A stretch of DNA of 64,000 bases from Lenzites betulinus (taxonomy: Eukaryota; Basidiomycota; Agaricomycetes; Polyporales; Polyporaceae), in NCBI GenBank assembly GCA_022264855.1, contig JABYQU010000013.1:62001-126000 (forward strand). Direction: 5' to 3'. The notes under the pieces are model-generated. The model was not told the DNA's origin. It was given only the letters and a program-made list of their open reading frames with translations, and ran no database searches. Shown here in pieces: positions 11,510 to 23,726 of this stretch (positions within the stretch are counted from its first letter, which is position 1; each line of letters starts with the position of its first letter). A program made the position numbers and the translations under genes.

Positions 11510-12886
11510 ATGGCCGCCCCCAATGATACCCAAAAAGACTTGTACACTGACAGGTTGTGGCATGAAACGCCTCTCATTCGTTCCATACATATATCGGCAT
11601 TGCTTCGGTGCAATGTATACCTCAAGCTGGATGTGAGTACACGGCCAGATCATTCAGATATCCTTCTCGACTAACGTCATCGCAGACGCTGCAACCGTCC
11701 CAATCGTTCAAGTCCCGCGGCATCTCCCATTTCGCCCAGCACGCCTTGCGCACGCATGGTCCGGCTGTGCACCTCATAATTGCCTCGGGGGGCAATGCCG
11801 GGCTTGCCGCTGCGTGTGCCGCCAGAGTCCTTAAACTCCGATGTACGGTATACCTCCCCCATGGGGTTCACCAGTCAAACATCGACTTCATGACCAAAGA
11901 GGGAGCAGAGGTCGTCATCCGCGGAAACTTCTACCTGGAAGCCCTCCAGGCCGCCCAAGAGGCAGTCGACACGGAACCCAACGCGTGAGTCTGTAGGGTC
12001 CGTCCACCCTTTCGATCGTTCACGCTCGAGACAGCGTGATGGTTCCTGCGTATGACGACCCCGTCGTGTGGGAAGGGCACGCGAGCATGGTCCACGAGAT
12101 CAAGAAGCAGCTCCCTGAAGGCATCACGCCCGACGCAATTTTCTGTAGCGTAGGTGGAGGCGGCCTCGCCGGTGGCATCATGGAGGGCTGCAAGGCCGTA
12201 GGCTGGGACGATGGTAAGCTGCTACATTGTGGGGTTTCCATGATAGTGCGCCTCACCTGCAAGGCCTGCAGTGCCGCTTGTCGCCGTCGAGACACACGGC
12301 TCAAACTGCTTCTACCAGTCGTTGTCCTTAAACGACGGATTATTCCCGGGAGAAGTGTCGTCGAGGCCCGTCCCCGGGGGGACCAGGGCAGAGCTGTGCA
12401 CAGAACACAACGTGGCTGTTGCTCATCTTGCTGGCCTAACGTCCAAGGCAACCTCCCTTGGCGCATCTTCGCCTTCCGCTGCAATCGTGAGAAAAGCGCT
12501 GGATAGGAAGGGTGGCGTGAAGAGCGTATGCATTCCCGACGAAATGGCAATGCAAGCCGCACTTAACTTTGCAGGTACCTGCCTTTAGATGCTCACTATC
12601 TAGTGCGTGCTGACCGTTTCCTGCAGAGGACCATAAAACCATGGTCGAGCTCGCGTGCGCCGCCACCATCGCTCCCGCATACAAGCCAAGCCTCTTCAAG
12701 AAGCTGGTACCGGAGTCTACTCGGGGCAAACCGGGAAACGTCGTCCTGATCGTGTGTGGTGGATTCAAAGTCTCGTTGGAAGATCTGGAACTATACAGAC
12801 GGATTGTGCTGGAAGACATTGTGGCCGGCGGAGAGTGGGCAGTTGCGTACAACGGAGAGACGTTGGACGTTTCCAAGGCAGAGTGA
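11510..12886 (+). CDS. L-serine/L-threonine dehydratase (PLP fold type II)
   Basis: Deaminates serine to pyruvate or threonine to 2-oxobutyrate in the cytosol, as yeast Cha1 does. The product starts MAAPNDTQKDLYTDRLWHET. It carries the PLP lysine in PSQSFKSRG, the substrate loop ASGGNAGLAAA, and the phosphate-binding glycine loop SVGGGGLAGGIMEG. The end reads VAYNGETLDVSKAE. It is a catalytic domain only, about 350 residues, with no ACT regulatory domain. This fits the serine dehydratase subgroup rather than biosynthetic threonine deaminase. Introns are short and join the exons in frame. It is divergent from the GH31 gene and convergent with PET100 (140 bp between stops). Confidence 0.92.
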
Positions 12887-13026
12887 GGGGTAGTTTGTGC
12901 AGGTATAGAAATACAATGAGAGCAACGACTATTAGAGCGACACAATGACCAGCGAAGATGGAATCTGCCGTACCATGAGAACGGCAGACGAACTTCCATG
13001 AGAGGAGCTGCTCACCGGCAACCAGG

Positions 13027-13399
13027 TCACTTTTGTTGTGAAGACTCGGCTTCACGCTGCGCCTTGCGCTCCAGGTTCCGCGCCCTAATTTTGGCGAGCT
13101 CTTCCTTGAGCGTGGTGGAGTCCGTTGGGATGTTCTGGGGAAACGTCAGCGTCTCCTTGGTGATGCTGAGAATGGGGGTGCATACGGTGTTCAATCTGTG
13201 CTCGGCCGGGAAGATCCTGTCCTTGTACTTCACAACAATTAGATAAGTCGACCATCAACCATCATAGAGACGAGTCATCTATACACACCGGGAGAACGTT
13301 CTTAGCGTACCATTCCGGATTCCCATAGTGCACGAGCATGCACACCGGGAAGAATACGTAGACCGCGAACTTGAAGACCTCGAGATTTGGGCCGCCCAT
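13027..13399 (-). CDS. PET100: Cytochrome c oxidase assembly protein PET100
   Basis: An inner-membrane protein that helps join assembly intermediates of complex IV. Two exons (13399-13289 and 13227-13027), separated by a 61-nt intron, encode 103 residues. The N-terminus MGGPNLEVFKFAVYVFFPVC contains the Pet100 LE(V/I)FK motif running into the single membrane helix. It is followed by YGNPEWY and, after the intron, YKDRIFP. A highly charged helix (KEELAKIRARNLERKAQREA) closes the protein, as in the animal and fungal homologues. No cleavable presequence is apparent. The gene lies tail to tail with the dehydratase. Confidence 0.85.
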
Positions 13400-13959
13400 A
13401 ACTGAGTAGTGAAGTTATGTGGCAGACGGTCTGCAGCGGTGTTCGGGAACAGCTAGGGTGTCCGAACGGTGGTGTTCAGAGACAGTATAAGGTCCCCAAG
13501 GAAGCAAGCGAGGTGGGTGAACTAGAGCCGTGACTGGGCGGAACAGCGTCGCTGTCTCTCGCCGCTGTGGGGAGAACGCAAATAAGCGCTCTATGATGAA
13601 TAAGGTTTCGTGATCGAGACCGTTCCCAATCAGGCAGGTGTATTCAATCATTCTCTTGGCTCTCTCACCCCGAGGACATCAGTTACCGCTGTTCATCACT
13701 GCGAGCACGGGTGCAATACCATCGCCTGCATGCGGCTCCAGCTTCACAAGGCTTCACATAGGGTATAACGTCGCGTATATTGGCTCGTCACATGCGAGGG
13801 AATGTCGGAAGGGAACTTAAGCATCATGCTGGTCTCTACGATGTGGTACAACCAGACGAAGGTACTAGCGTGAAGGGTCCTAAAGATAATCGTCGTACTG
13901 GAGCCACACAATCTAGTGGTGCCCAAGAGTCTTCATCGGCATCTACGTGCTGTGTCTGA
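13400..13959. other. Intergenic region upstream of PET100
   Basis: 560 bases between the PET100 start and the 3' end of the cupredoxin-like gene. No gene was seen. Confidence 0.45.
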
Positions 13960-14945
13960 TCATGCGAAGACCATGGCGATACCAAGACCGACGATAGCCG
14001 CGACGGCGCCAGAGGCAGCCAGGCTCGACGCGCCGTTAGAGCCGGAGCTGCCGGAGCTAGTGCCAGAGCCAGAACTGCCGGTGGCAGTCGCGGCGGGGGT
14101 TGCAGTGGCAACAGCGCCAATCCCACCAGTGACGGGACCGTTGTCCGAAAGCTGTTAGGTGAAGACAATTAGAGCAGTTTTGAGTGACACGTTGGTACTG
14201 CTTACAGCCTTCTCGTTGGAGCCGACAGCGACCGCAGCCTTTTGCCAAGCATCGAACGTGTTGCCCGTCGAGGGGGCGTTGATCGAACTGAACATGAAGT
14301 AGATCAGTGTCCTGTTCTTTGCCGGATTACTCTGGCAGCACTTACCCGACCATGCCCTCACCGCAGTGCGCAACCTGCTTGCAGAAGAAGTAGATGGCTA
14401 GAGGACGTAAATACAAGATTGACACGTCAAATATAGTCCACTTACGGATCTGGTCGTTGGTAACGTTCAGCGTGAACTGCACTCCCGCCTGCAAACCGGA
14501 ATCGAAGCCGCTGACGCCATTCTGGGCGGCGATGGGTGCGCAGGGGTTGCTGAAGTCACCCTGGGTGACAGAGTGGGGAATGCCGTTGCTGCGGTTGCGG
14601 TCATTACATTGTTTCCCAACTGGTGTGAAGCCAGAGCCACTTACTTAGGGAAGAAGAACGTGATCAAGGTGCCGTTCGAAGCCGTCACGTTAGCCGGACT
14701 GAAAACGAAGTTTCCACCAGCGGCGACATCAATCTACAGGACATCAGTTCAAGAGTGAGCGACGCTAAGTCAGTGTTTGAACTCACGTTAATCTGGTTGG
14801 CCGTGCTGGGAGGCGCAGAGGGCACCGCCGCCGCCGTGGATGCTGTTGCAGTCGGTGCCGGTGCCGGCGCACCGTACCCGTAGCCCTGAGGGTTCGCCGC
14901 CGCGAGGAGAGGAAGGAGCGCGAGGGAGAAGACGGTAGAAAGCAT
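13960..14945 (-). CDS. Secreted cupredoxin-like, GPI-anchored serine-rich protein
   Basis: A probable cell-surface blue-copper-fold protein of the fungal extracellular serine-rich type; its exact role is unknown. The signal peptide is MLSTVFSLALLPLLAAANPQ. A Pro/Ala/Thr linker precedes the cupredoxin domain. It starts with VAAGGNFVFSPANVTASNGT and continues with FFFPNNGIPHSVTQGDFSNP. The copper-ligand set can be read as the histidine of PHSVTQ and Cys, His and Met in FFCKQVAHCGEGM. A Ser/Gly-rich tail and a final hydrophobic stretch (AAIVGLGIAMVFA) fit a GPI-anchor signal. Several short introns are present. A TATAAA lies about 106 bp upstream of the start. Confidence 0.88.
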
Positions 14946-15050
14946 TTTGAGTGTCGTGATGGTGGCGGTTGGAGGAAGGGACGCGGCGGGAGTCCTGGGA
15001 TAGCAGGTGACTGGCAAGCGGTGAGGGGCAGCAGCGAGGGAAGACGAGTC

Positions 15051-15056
15051 TTTATA
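15051..15056 (-). promoter_or_regulatory. TATA box of the cupredoxin-like gene
   Basis: The minus strand reads CCTATAAAGAC, about 106 bp upstream of the ATG at 14945. Confidence 0.4.
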
Positions 15057-15244
15057 GGCCCAAACCCGACGGCAACTCTTCATGCCAGATGCCTCATTTC
15101 CCGCGCCCTCACCTCAAGGGGCTGCGCAGCTGCGGCTGTGTGCATTCTACGCCGTATAGTGCGTGCGTGAGTAAGTCGGCATAGAGTCTGGCGGTGGTGA
15201 GGCGGCCGCCCGAGACCTGGAAGGCAGCGCGCCCAATCATCAGC

Positions 15245-16469
15245 TTGTCCGCATCCTGACGTCTGCAGCGATGTTTTTAGCGAGCAGCAGATGTTCACAC
15301 AGAAGACATGCGTCGCGTTTCACAGGCCCCCTTGTCCCGTCTTCTGATTCCCTCCTGCAGGCAGATATGGCTCTCTGTGGCACTTCTCCCGCGTCCCACA
15401 GTGAGAAAATTCGCGCGCTTTTGGGCGCTGCTGGCTGCTCGTAACAATCATTCGGTAAATGGGGTTGTACGACATACCTCAATTCCATGCCGTGAGCACT
15501 GTCGCCCGCCTCGTCGATCCATCTGAACTCCGTTCTGCCCGAGGTCCCTACCGACGGCGGCCTGCATGAGCGGCGAAAACAATGAAACATCCTGCTAGCC
15601 GGGTTTGAGCGCGCTCCCAGGGTGTCACCCCGGACCACGTGCTCGAGGAAGTTATCCTATGAATCCGACAGAATGATCGGCCACAACAAGGCCCGCAGCA
15701 ACTTGGTTCCATCCCTGCGCAGTCTGTACCACCCCGACGTCTCGACGTCCCAGGGTTCGACATCACGCAATCAGAGCATCAGGAATGCCCGGGGCCCCGA
15801 GAGTGCTGATTCCGTGAGAACGCCTCCTGCAAAACGGGGGTGTTCCTCGCTGAGGTAAGCCGTGAACGCTCCGCCCCTTGAATTGCCCGGGCTGTCCGGA
15901 AGAAACAAACGATCATCTGTGCACAATCTCAAATACGATCCGACATCGTGGAAAACTCACCGCTGCATCGCCGCGAGCACACGCTGCCACTGGCGGCGGC
16001 AGCATTCGTCAGCATGCCCCATAGTGCTCCTCCGCAGTGCACTAGTGACCTTCGTTCTTCACAGACAACCCTGCGCAGCGCCGGGCAGACGACGGCGGCC
16101 GAGTGAATGAACCTTCCCGAGTCCTCGAAGTCTCAGTGTATACGACACCATGGGGTCGTGCGGGCGCCCGTGTTAGTATTGGTTGGTCATTTTGCTATCA
16201 GCGACCGGCTGACTTCAATGAACAACGGCGACGCCCAATGGCGTCGCACAACTGCCGCGGAGAACGGCAGGTACGAGCTCATCCCGGCACGCAGAAGCTG
16301 TGCCAAATTTGAAGGCGGCCGTTCGATATTGGCAAGCAGGGACGCTGCGTTGTCTGGCCGTGAAGCCTGCCGAAGGGAGGGATGTCTGGATGTGAGCAAT
16401 CTCGAGGGGGATCTGAGACCGAGCGCGATCGCTTACCGAGGACTTGTTGATCCACCAGGGGTGCATCAT
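15245..16469 (-). CDS. Possible unresolved multi-exon gene, hypothetical
   Basis: I do not recognise this product. A start MMHPWWINKSS at 16469 runs to a GTAAGC donor. A roughly 70-nt intron ends at CGGCAG and joins in frame to a protein-like exon beginning ASRPDNAASLLANIERPPSN. Downstream, a TACTAAC branch-like site, a GTGAGT donor near 15967 and a matching CGGACAG acceptor near 15908 suggest further exons. One frame across that last intron gives GGAFTAYLSEEHPRFAGG but then meets TGA, and later TAG, in an otherwise open frame. It could be a real gene whose later introns I mis-set, or a decayed one. Boundaries are approximate. Confidence 0.25.
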
Positions 16470-17303
16470 GATTCAGCCTGCAGAGTCGCTCGACAACGCG
16501 GAAAACCGCGGAAAACACGAAGGTGCCCAGGGAGACGGAAGTGAAGCCCCCCCGACCCTTCTGTTTCCAGGCCGGCATCCCCATGCGAATAGAACACCGG
16601 ATCGGATGTTTTGCGCGCGGAGTAGGGGAGTTATAGGGCCACTGCCTCATTGACGGGGAGCGAATGGCATCGACTCTCTTGTTCCATTCCCAACGCCCTT
16701 CCTCATCGTTTTTCCGCTCGACGTGTATGGTGTGTGTTGAGACAACAACCTCGGCGAACGCACCCTTATCCCGGCTGGCCCAAGGACAGACGACTCGGGC
16801 GTTGCAAAGTGCGAAGTGGTGCACCAAAGAGCAGCCGGTCTTCGACGAGTTTAGGCCTCCCGCCGTCGGATATGCGGAACGAGAGGCGGCCTGGATTGTA
16901 AGCGTCAGAGGAGCTGCGCAGAATGCTCGGACGCCACAATGGTGGTCCACAGCAGGGTCCACAGCGGTAGGCGCCTGCCAACGTCGCGATCCGCGAGTCG
17001 GGCCTCGCCCAATTTGGCAAGTTCTCAAGAACATCCGACATCCTCCACAGCGAGAGACTCGGTGGCTCAGAAAGCGGGCTGGGTAATCGGCTCCCGTCTC
17101 TTCTGGATACCCTCAGATGGCGCGGTAACTTGTGTCTGGTCCACTCACGGGGCATTCATGACGAAGGCCCCCTTCTCGTCCTCGGATGTCCATCTGGTGA
17201 GCATAAGAACAGCTGCTCCAGCGGGGCATTTCTAGCAAACAGATATTCCACCCCTCTCCACTCAACGCATTTCCAAGCACTCGAACAGCAAACTCAACAC
17301 AAC

Positions 17304-18304
17304 ATGCCTTACGGTTACTTCCCCACCCCCGCGCGCTCAGAGCCCGGCCACAGAGTCGGAGGCCTCTGCACGGACTTCTCCTTGGACTTCGAGCATCGCC
17401 TGGCAGTAGCACGCCTCCGTCGAACACACTCCGTCCCAACAACCCCTGCGGCCCCCAACACGTTCAATTGGGAGAGACAGCCTCGCGTTGGATTAGGACT
17501 GGACTTAGGCCTCCCCACCACTCTCGTGACGCACTTCCACCCTAGACCTGAGCGCCCCCGTCTGCGGCGCCAGGCCGATCAACTTGGCCTCGGCGTGCCC
17601 TTCGCCGTCCGGCCAACGCGCTCTATGCGTCGACACGTCGCAGGAGCGTACTCAAACGGGCCAACAGCAACCGCACCCCCCACCCGACGCCCCCACAACG
17701 CAGGGCGCATCCTGCGGGTCCCCGCCTCAGCCGGGGAGCCCGCCCACCATCAGTATATGGATAGGAACGTGGACGAGAGCGAGAACGAGCAGCCGCACCC
17801 GGCGATCACCCTCACACTCGCGGACGCCTTCGACTCTGAGAGCGACTCAGATGACGCGCCGCTCTACGCTTTCCTCCCCCAGGGCTCGAGGCGCTCGCCT
17901 CATGGAACTCCCCCAGCGGCGCGCTCTCCCCCGATAACAACATGACACCGCCGGCGACCCCGACCCCCACTGTCACGGCGCGCCACCGTCCGCGCCCCAT
18001 GCTGTTCCGCACGCTAGGGAGTCCCGCGGTCCGCGCCCCCTTCGTTCGGCCAGGACTCGGAGACGTCTCCCCACCAAGCTCGGGCTCAGGGTCTGCCATC
18101 GGGGCGTCGCCGGTGTCGCCCTCGGTCTCCCGTTTCGGCACCCACCGCCACTTCCCTGGCCTCGATCACAGTGCGGGTGGTGAGGGAGATGGGAATGCCC
18201 TTTTGGCTAGGCCGAGGGAGGACTCAGGGAGGATGGCGAGGACTGCGCTGCCGACGTCTCCTCCGGGGGCGCCGCGCATGGGATGGGTGGAGCGGTTTGC
18301 TTAG
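17304..18304 (+). CDS. Hypothetical disordered protein with a frame change
   Basis: No family recognised. From the ATG at 17304 (MPYGYFPTPARSEPGHRVGG) the frame is open for 213 codons. It passes an acidic patch (ADAFDSESDSDD) and stops at 17945. A second frame is open from before 17890 (GLEALASWNSPSGALSPDNN) to 18304, ending MGWVERFA. The sequence TTTCCTCCCCCAG just before the second frame is an excellent splice acceptor. Thus an intron, rather than two genes, probably links them, but I found no donor with the right phase. The product is rich in Pro, Ser and Arg and has no membrane segment or signal peptide. Stop and start overlap as ATGA at 17942. Confidence 0.4.
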
Positions 18305-18538
18305 GCAGCGGCAGGGCGAACAGCTGTAGATGTACCGAATTCTAATCAGGCATCTTCTGAAACTCCGTGCGTGAGATGGCCAATCTGCATCGGGTACGAA
18401 AGTCAAACATGGCGGACCTTATTAGCCTTCTCAGCATCCAAACCGCCAACATCCACAACGATGGTACAACGGTTAATTGTTACACGCAGGGGATCAATAT
18501 GATAACAGTGCGGCCTGATCCAAGAATGCTGCATATGG

Positions 18539-20420
18539 TCATGTTTCGCCGCCACCGGCACTCATGTCCTCGACCGCGAACTGCACCTTCTTCACTGCCA
18601 GCGTCCTCAGGTTGACGAGCACGAGCACGCCGGAGTCCTTGAAGCTCGGCAACAGCACGATCCGACATCTCTTCCGCGTCTCTGCGTCCTTGTCCTTGTC
18701 CTGTTCGTCGTCCTCCACGAGCTTCGTCGCGAACGCCGGCTGGTTCCCCACAACATAGACATCTGGCGTATGCGTGAAAACAAACGGGTCCCTGGCGAAG
18801 TACGGGTGGCACCAGAGCGTGTCAGGCGCAGTGGGCGCCATGTGTCGCCAGCGGAGGGTGGCCTCCGCAAGGGTCAGGCGTGATATGGGCGGGGTAGGCA
18901 CGTACTTGAACATATCGTCCACAGGCTGGCCAGAGTGCACGAGGACGGTTCGTGAGGGCCCAGGGTTGCCTTGACGTGCTGGAGATGCGCCATTCGTCTT
19001 GTTCTTTGAGCCGGATGCGCCTGGTTGACTGGCACGCGACGTGGATGGGGCCGAAGGGTCGCTGGGGGCGAGGTGGATGTACGCTGGGTTCGACTCGCAC
19101 GAGAATGTGGCGTGGTGCGAAGCACCGCCGAACATGGCGCGAGGAAGAGGCTGCTGGGGGAGGATCGTCGCCGCTGGGTCTGAGGGGCCTGGGAGGAGGT
19201 GCACGGGTATCGAACGACAGACATCTGTGAGATGCGCAGCAAGATTTTGGGTTGGATGTGGTGTGAACGAGGATGCATCGTTCCCGTAGCGTCGCTAGAT
19301 AAACGCATCAGCTATAAGTAGATCATGTTATCGGACAGAGGTACACACGGCCTTTCGTTCCGACTCCCCGTGGGTAGCACTAGCATTGTCGGTCAGTGCC
19401 CCAAGCGAGTTGCCGGCGATGATAAGCCTGGAAATGCGCGCAGCTTGAGACTGTTCTTGCGGCCCGCTGACCTCGGCGGTAAGGAACTCAGCGAGCAATT
19501 GTATCTGACCGTCTGACGTGTTGGCGGAGCCAATCTCCAGCCCAGACACCAGCGCTATCCATTCATCCGAAGATGAAGGGAAGTGTTTGTCTATGCCTAC
19601 CATGTATCCCGTTAGTTAAACCATGGCATGAGGGTCAGGACGAAACGCACCATCTACCTCCATTGCATCTTTCACTTCAGGCAGAGCAGGCCATGGTATT
19701 CCCGCCGATGGTTGGGGCGCCATACCAGGATAACATATATCCACAACCTCAAAATCTCCGTTGTGGGTCTCAATACCGAGTGCGCCGAGGATGACGCCTG
19801 TCACCAAGCACGCGGAACGGATGCGATCGCCCACCAAGCAAATACGACCGGACTCGTCCTCCAACATCACGCTGTCCTCATCGGAGTAGAACTTGTCCCG
19901 GGGAGGCGGAGCTGGTATCGAACGCTGCATAGATAGGAAGGTTCGGCAAAGGCCAGACGAGAAACTGTGGCTCAACTCACATCTCGAGCGACGTCCTCAA
20001 GGACATTTGGTTTGAGTGGCATGTCCATGTAGACTGTGCCAATAATGAAGCAAAGCTGACCCTTCTCCACATCCAGAACACGAGGCACAAATACAGGGTT
20101 TCCTGTCATGAGCACCACATACATCAGCACCCGCTTGCTCGCGCTGTACTGAGTGTGCGCACCTGCGACCTCGTTCCATCGGCCCTTCGCCCGCTGTTCT
20201 ACGTGTTGCCTGAGTGCTCGGAGACGTACGAAGTAGATGTTGGAGTACTGGTGTTTGTACGACTTGTCCGCGGATTTGATAGAGAACGAGGCGTCTTCGG
20301 CCACAGGGAGAATGGTCGTGGAAGGGCGTGTTAGTGGAGCAGAGGGCGCAGACCTATCCTGTCGTCAGCCTGGAGCCACCAGTTAATCTGTGAATCTTAC
20401 ATTTTCTCCACGATAGCCAT
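18539..20420 (-). CDS. POL31: DNA polymerase delta subunit 2
   Basis: The regulatory B-subunit of DNA polymerase delta (human POLD2, fission yeast Cdc1), a nuclear scaffold joining the catalytic and third subunits. The first exon is only 20 nt (MAIVEK), joined by an intron to SAPSAPLTRPSTTILP. Family landmarks are the OB-domain stretch KSYKHQYSNIYFVRLRALR, then GRICLVGDRIRSACLVTGVI, the inactive phosphoesterase domain with ISRLIIAGNSLG, the segment LPGPSDPAATILPQQPLPRA, and near the end RHMAPTAPDTLWCHPYFARD and VYVVGNQPAFATK. Length is about 450 residues, as usual. It shares a 665-bp divergent promoter with GAD. Confidence 0.93.
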
Positions 20421-21085
20421 GACGAATGGCTGGGATGAGGGCAGCAGGAGTACTTGGACGCGGCGAGACCGAGAACGCGTTCGACGCGTCGCGCTGAGAG
20501 GCGCGTGACGCGTTATGTCAGCACTTTAGTCATGTTTGGCTCCTCCTCATTGCGGGTCATAAGCGCCTTGCTGGCCCTTGCAGCGTCTTCAGAACGCGCA
20601 TACTATAAGTACTACGCAGTACTTACAAGCTTCCTTAAAGTTCGCCGCGATGTATAAATACCTTCAGTTGAGTCTTTAACGCGTCTCGCCACTCGCAGCA
20701 TCTGCTAGCGCTCGGAGAAGGCATGCGACGGTCATCATGGGCTAGAAATCCACCGTTGACAACATAGAACGGCCCCATGACTGGCGCACGAACATCTGGG
20801 CCCGGCGTGGGTCAATGAGATGAAGTCGCAACGGTATCGGATGGGAGAGGATGACGGCAGAAGAGCAGCAACGTTGCAGTCGTTCTGCATGAGCCGTTGT
20901 TCCTGGACCACTGCGCGAGGCTAGAATGATGTCACCACACAAGCTATGACCCTCTCCCTCTCGAACTCTGGATTCTATTTTTACTTACCGCCACCAACGC
21001 TCACGACATATAAAGCTCCAGACTCGCAGCTTTCTACCACAACGCCCTCTCTTTCTCCCACAACTCCCACTCTTTCGACTAAACA
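20421..21085. promoter_or_regulatory. Divergent promoter region, POL31 and GAD1
   Basis: 665 bases between two divergent starts. It holds a TATAAA close to GAD1 (21009-21014). On the POL31 side, just upstream of its start, there are several CGCG-containing words around 20458-20512. I did not find an exact ACGCGT of the kind known for yeast replication genes. Confidence 0.35.
21009..21014 (+). promoter_or_regulatory. TATA box of GAD1
   Basis: The sequence ACATATAAAGC places TATAAA 77 bp upstream of the GAD1 ATG, followed by a pyrimidine-rich leader. Confidence 0.5.
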
Positions 21086-23100
21086 ATGGCTCTTTCAAAG
21101 GTTTGCGCTCGCGGCTATACCGTCGCCTGTACAGTGGTCGCTAACATTCACCCATCCCCGTAGCATCTCAACGCCGATCAGCTCATACAGTCTGCCAAGG
21201 TAAGATCGCAAGTCGCCCTCTACGATCTGCAGTCGCTCACGAATGAACTAGGACCACAAGGGCCATATCCATAGCTCTACCGCCCACACAGCTGTTTCTG
21301 CCTATGGCGGCCGCTACGGCACCGATCCGATTCCCAAGTACAAATTACCCTCAAAGGTGAGCTTGTGCTCGTTTATAATCTCTAAAAGCTGCTAAGTATT
21401 TCCAAGGGCGTTGATGCAGATGCCGCGTACCAATTGATCCACGACGAGCTCTCTCTCGATGGCTCTCCTTCTCTCAACCTCGCTTCCTTCGTCCACACAT
21501 GGATGCCGAAACAAGCAGACCAGCTGATGATGGAGAACCTCTCCAAAAATTTGATTGACCAAGACGAATACCCAATGACTCGTACGTTATTTTACGAAGC
21601 ACAGCGCATTTCCATCCTCACCGTCCATTCATCAGAGGTCATCCATACCCGCTGCGTGTCTGTACTCGCCGACCTTTGGCACGCACCCTCGTCCCACCAA
21701 GCCATCGGTACCGCAACTACCGGCTCGTCTGAGGCCATCCAGCTGGGTGGTCTCGCTATGAAGCGCCTCTGGCAGGAAAAGCGTAAGGCCGCAGGGAAGT
21801 CTATCCACGAGCCGGGTCCCAACATCGTGATGGGAGCCAACGCCCAGGTCGCACTGGAGAAGTTCGCTCGCTACTTTGACGTTGAGACGCGCCTTGTTCC
21901 CATCTCCGTGGAGAGCAATTACTGTCTCGACCCGAAACGTGCGATGGAGTACATCGACGAGAACACGATCGGCGTCTACGTCATTCTCGGCAGTGAGTAC
22001 CAACTCGCCCTTTTCGTCTCAATGTCTCAACACTGATCATGTTTACTCACTATAGGCACTTATACCGGTCACTACGAACCCGTAAAGGAGATGGCAGCAC
22101 TCCTCGACGAGTTCGAGGCCCGTACCGGGCACTCCGTACCCATCCACGTCGACGGCGCGTCCGGCGGCTTTGTAGCGCCCTTCGCAAACCCCAAGCTCGA
22201 ATGGGACTTCAGGATCCCTCGCGTTGTCTCGATTAACGCCTCTGGTCACAAGTTCGGCCTCTCGTATGTCGGCGTCGGCTGGGTTGTTTGGCGCTCGAAG
22301 CAGTTCCTCCCTAAGGACCTGATCTTCGAGCTCCACTACCTAGGCTCAGTCGAGTACTCGTTCTCGCTCAACTTCTCGCGACCGGCCCACCCAATCATTG
22401 CGCAGTACTTCAACTTCGTCCACCTCGGCTTCGAAGGTTTCCGCAACGTTGCGCTGCAGGACCTCAAGAACGCACGACTTCTTAGCCGTGCGTTGGAAAA
22501 GAGCGGCATGTTTGTCGTTCTGAGCGACATCCATAGGCCGGTGGAGGGGATCGCTTCTGCCACAAAAACTGCGCTCGGATTCGATGAGGGCAACATTGAG
22601 GTATGTGTGCCCGATCTCGACGATTGCGCGTTTGTCTGATCAATATGCTTTTGCGCTGCGCCTCAGAACTACAAGCCCGGACTGCCGGTCGTCTCGTTCA
22701 GGTTCACAGACGAGTACAAACAAAAGCATCCCGACGTCCAGCAGCGATGGGTGCAGGTGCTGCTTCGCGCGAAGGGCTGGATCGTGCCCAACTACGAACT
22801 CGCGCCCAACCTGGAGAACGTGGATATTCTGCGCGTAGTCGTACGCGAGAACGTGACCGCGACCATGATCGACCGGCTCGTCGCCGACATCGTGAGTAGC
22901 CACGCGACAGCATGCTTTCGTGCGCCATTGCTAATCGTGGGTGTGTGTAGATCGAAATCATGGAGGGCCTCTCGGAGAGCGACAACCCCGTCCATGCGCT
23001 GGCAACGCTCCAGAACCGCAAGACCGTCGAGGGCCACCACGGTCGCCTGGAGGAGGGCTCTGGGAGCAAGTCGAACGGAACCTACGCTAAGCAGTGCTAA
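21086..23100 (+). CDS. GAD1: Glutamate decarboxylase
   Basis: PLP enzyme that converts glutamate to GABA and CO2 in the cytosol, feeding the GABA shunt. The protein begins MALSK, interrupted by an intron, then HLNADQLIQSAK. Conserved group II decarboxylase features follow: AIGTATTGSSEAIQLGGLAM (cofactor binding), VPIHVDGASGGFVAPF with the PLP-contacting aspartate, and INASGHKFGLSYVGVGW, whose lysine forms the Schiff base. Then comes FSLNFSRPAHPIIAQYFNF. The tail ends SNGTYAKQC. Length of about 540 residues is typical of fungal GAD. Introns are short. No clear calmodulin-binding tail of plant type was seen. Confidence 0.95.
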
Positions 23101-23726
23101 ACGCTGTGTCGGATGTTCAGAGTCTCCGTGTTACCTGTTGTTCACTCGTGCCAATGTACGACCCTAGGGCTCTGAGGTGGAAGTAGTGTACAAGTATGGT
23201 GTACGATACCACGATTTGTTTACGCCTTGTATGTTCAAAAGGGGATGTGGTACCAATGCAATGATCGCTTCTAGGGACAGTGGTATCTGCCCGCAGTTTC
23301 TATGTCAGTTATCGTATCATTCAGCAGTGGTAGATCCATCCGCCGAACTGACAATCACCCTCACTACGAAGTCCAGCGCTCAGCGCTCAGCCCCGGGGGA
23401 AGGAAATGAATTCGGAACCACGAGCCAAAGCACTCCCTCTTTAGGCTGTATTTCTATGCAGCGGGATGGGCTCCCTCCTATGTACATCCACCCATCATCC
23501 AACGATATACAAGTGTCAAGCAGGTGCACTGCTGTATATGAATATATGGAGAATCATGCGCGGGACTAGCACTGCCAGTGGTGGTACTCCGACAAGTTGA
23601 CGCCGTGCCTGGGTCAGATCTGAGATCGAGTACACCGCACCGTCCAGAATCTCGCGTGCGTCTCCTCCGTACCATCTCCCTACACTCGTCCTCGTACGTC
23701 CTCTGGGTCTATAGAGCGGGAGCACC
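23101..23726. other. Intergenic region GAD1/HID1
   Basis: 626 bases between two plus-strand genes, holding the GAD1 3' region and the HID1 promoter. Only short, unsupported frames were seen. Confidence 0.45.

Larger units (their letters stand above)
14946..17303. other. Long stretch without a confident gene
   Basis: About 2.4 kb separates the cupredoxin-like gene from the next plausible start. The minus strand shows several intron-like GT...AG pairs and protein-like exon fragments, but I could not assemble one continuous product (see the separate low-confidence entry). Nothing here resembles a transposase or reverse transcriptase. Confidence 0.4.

Noticed and set aside
16664..17086. 140-codon plus-strand frame
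   Set aside because: It competes with splice-consistent exons on the minus strand and matches no family known to me.
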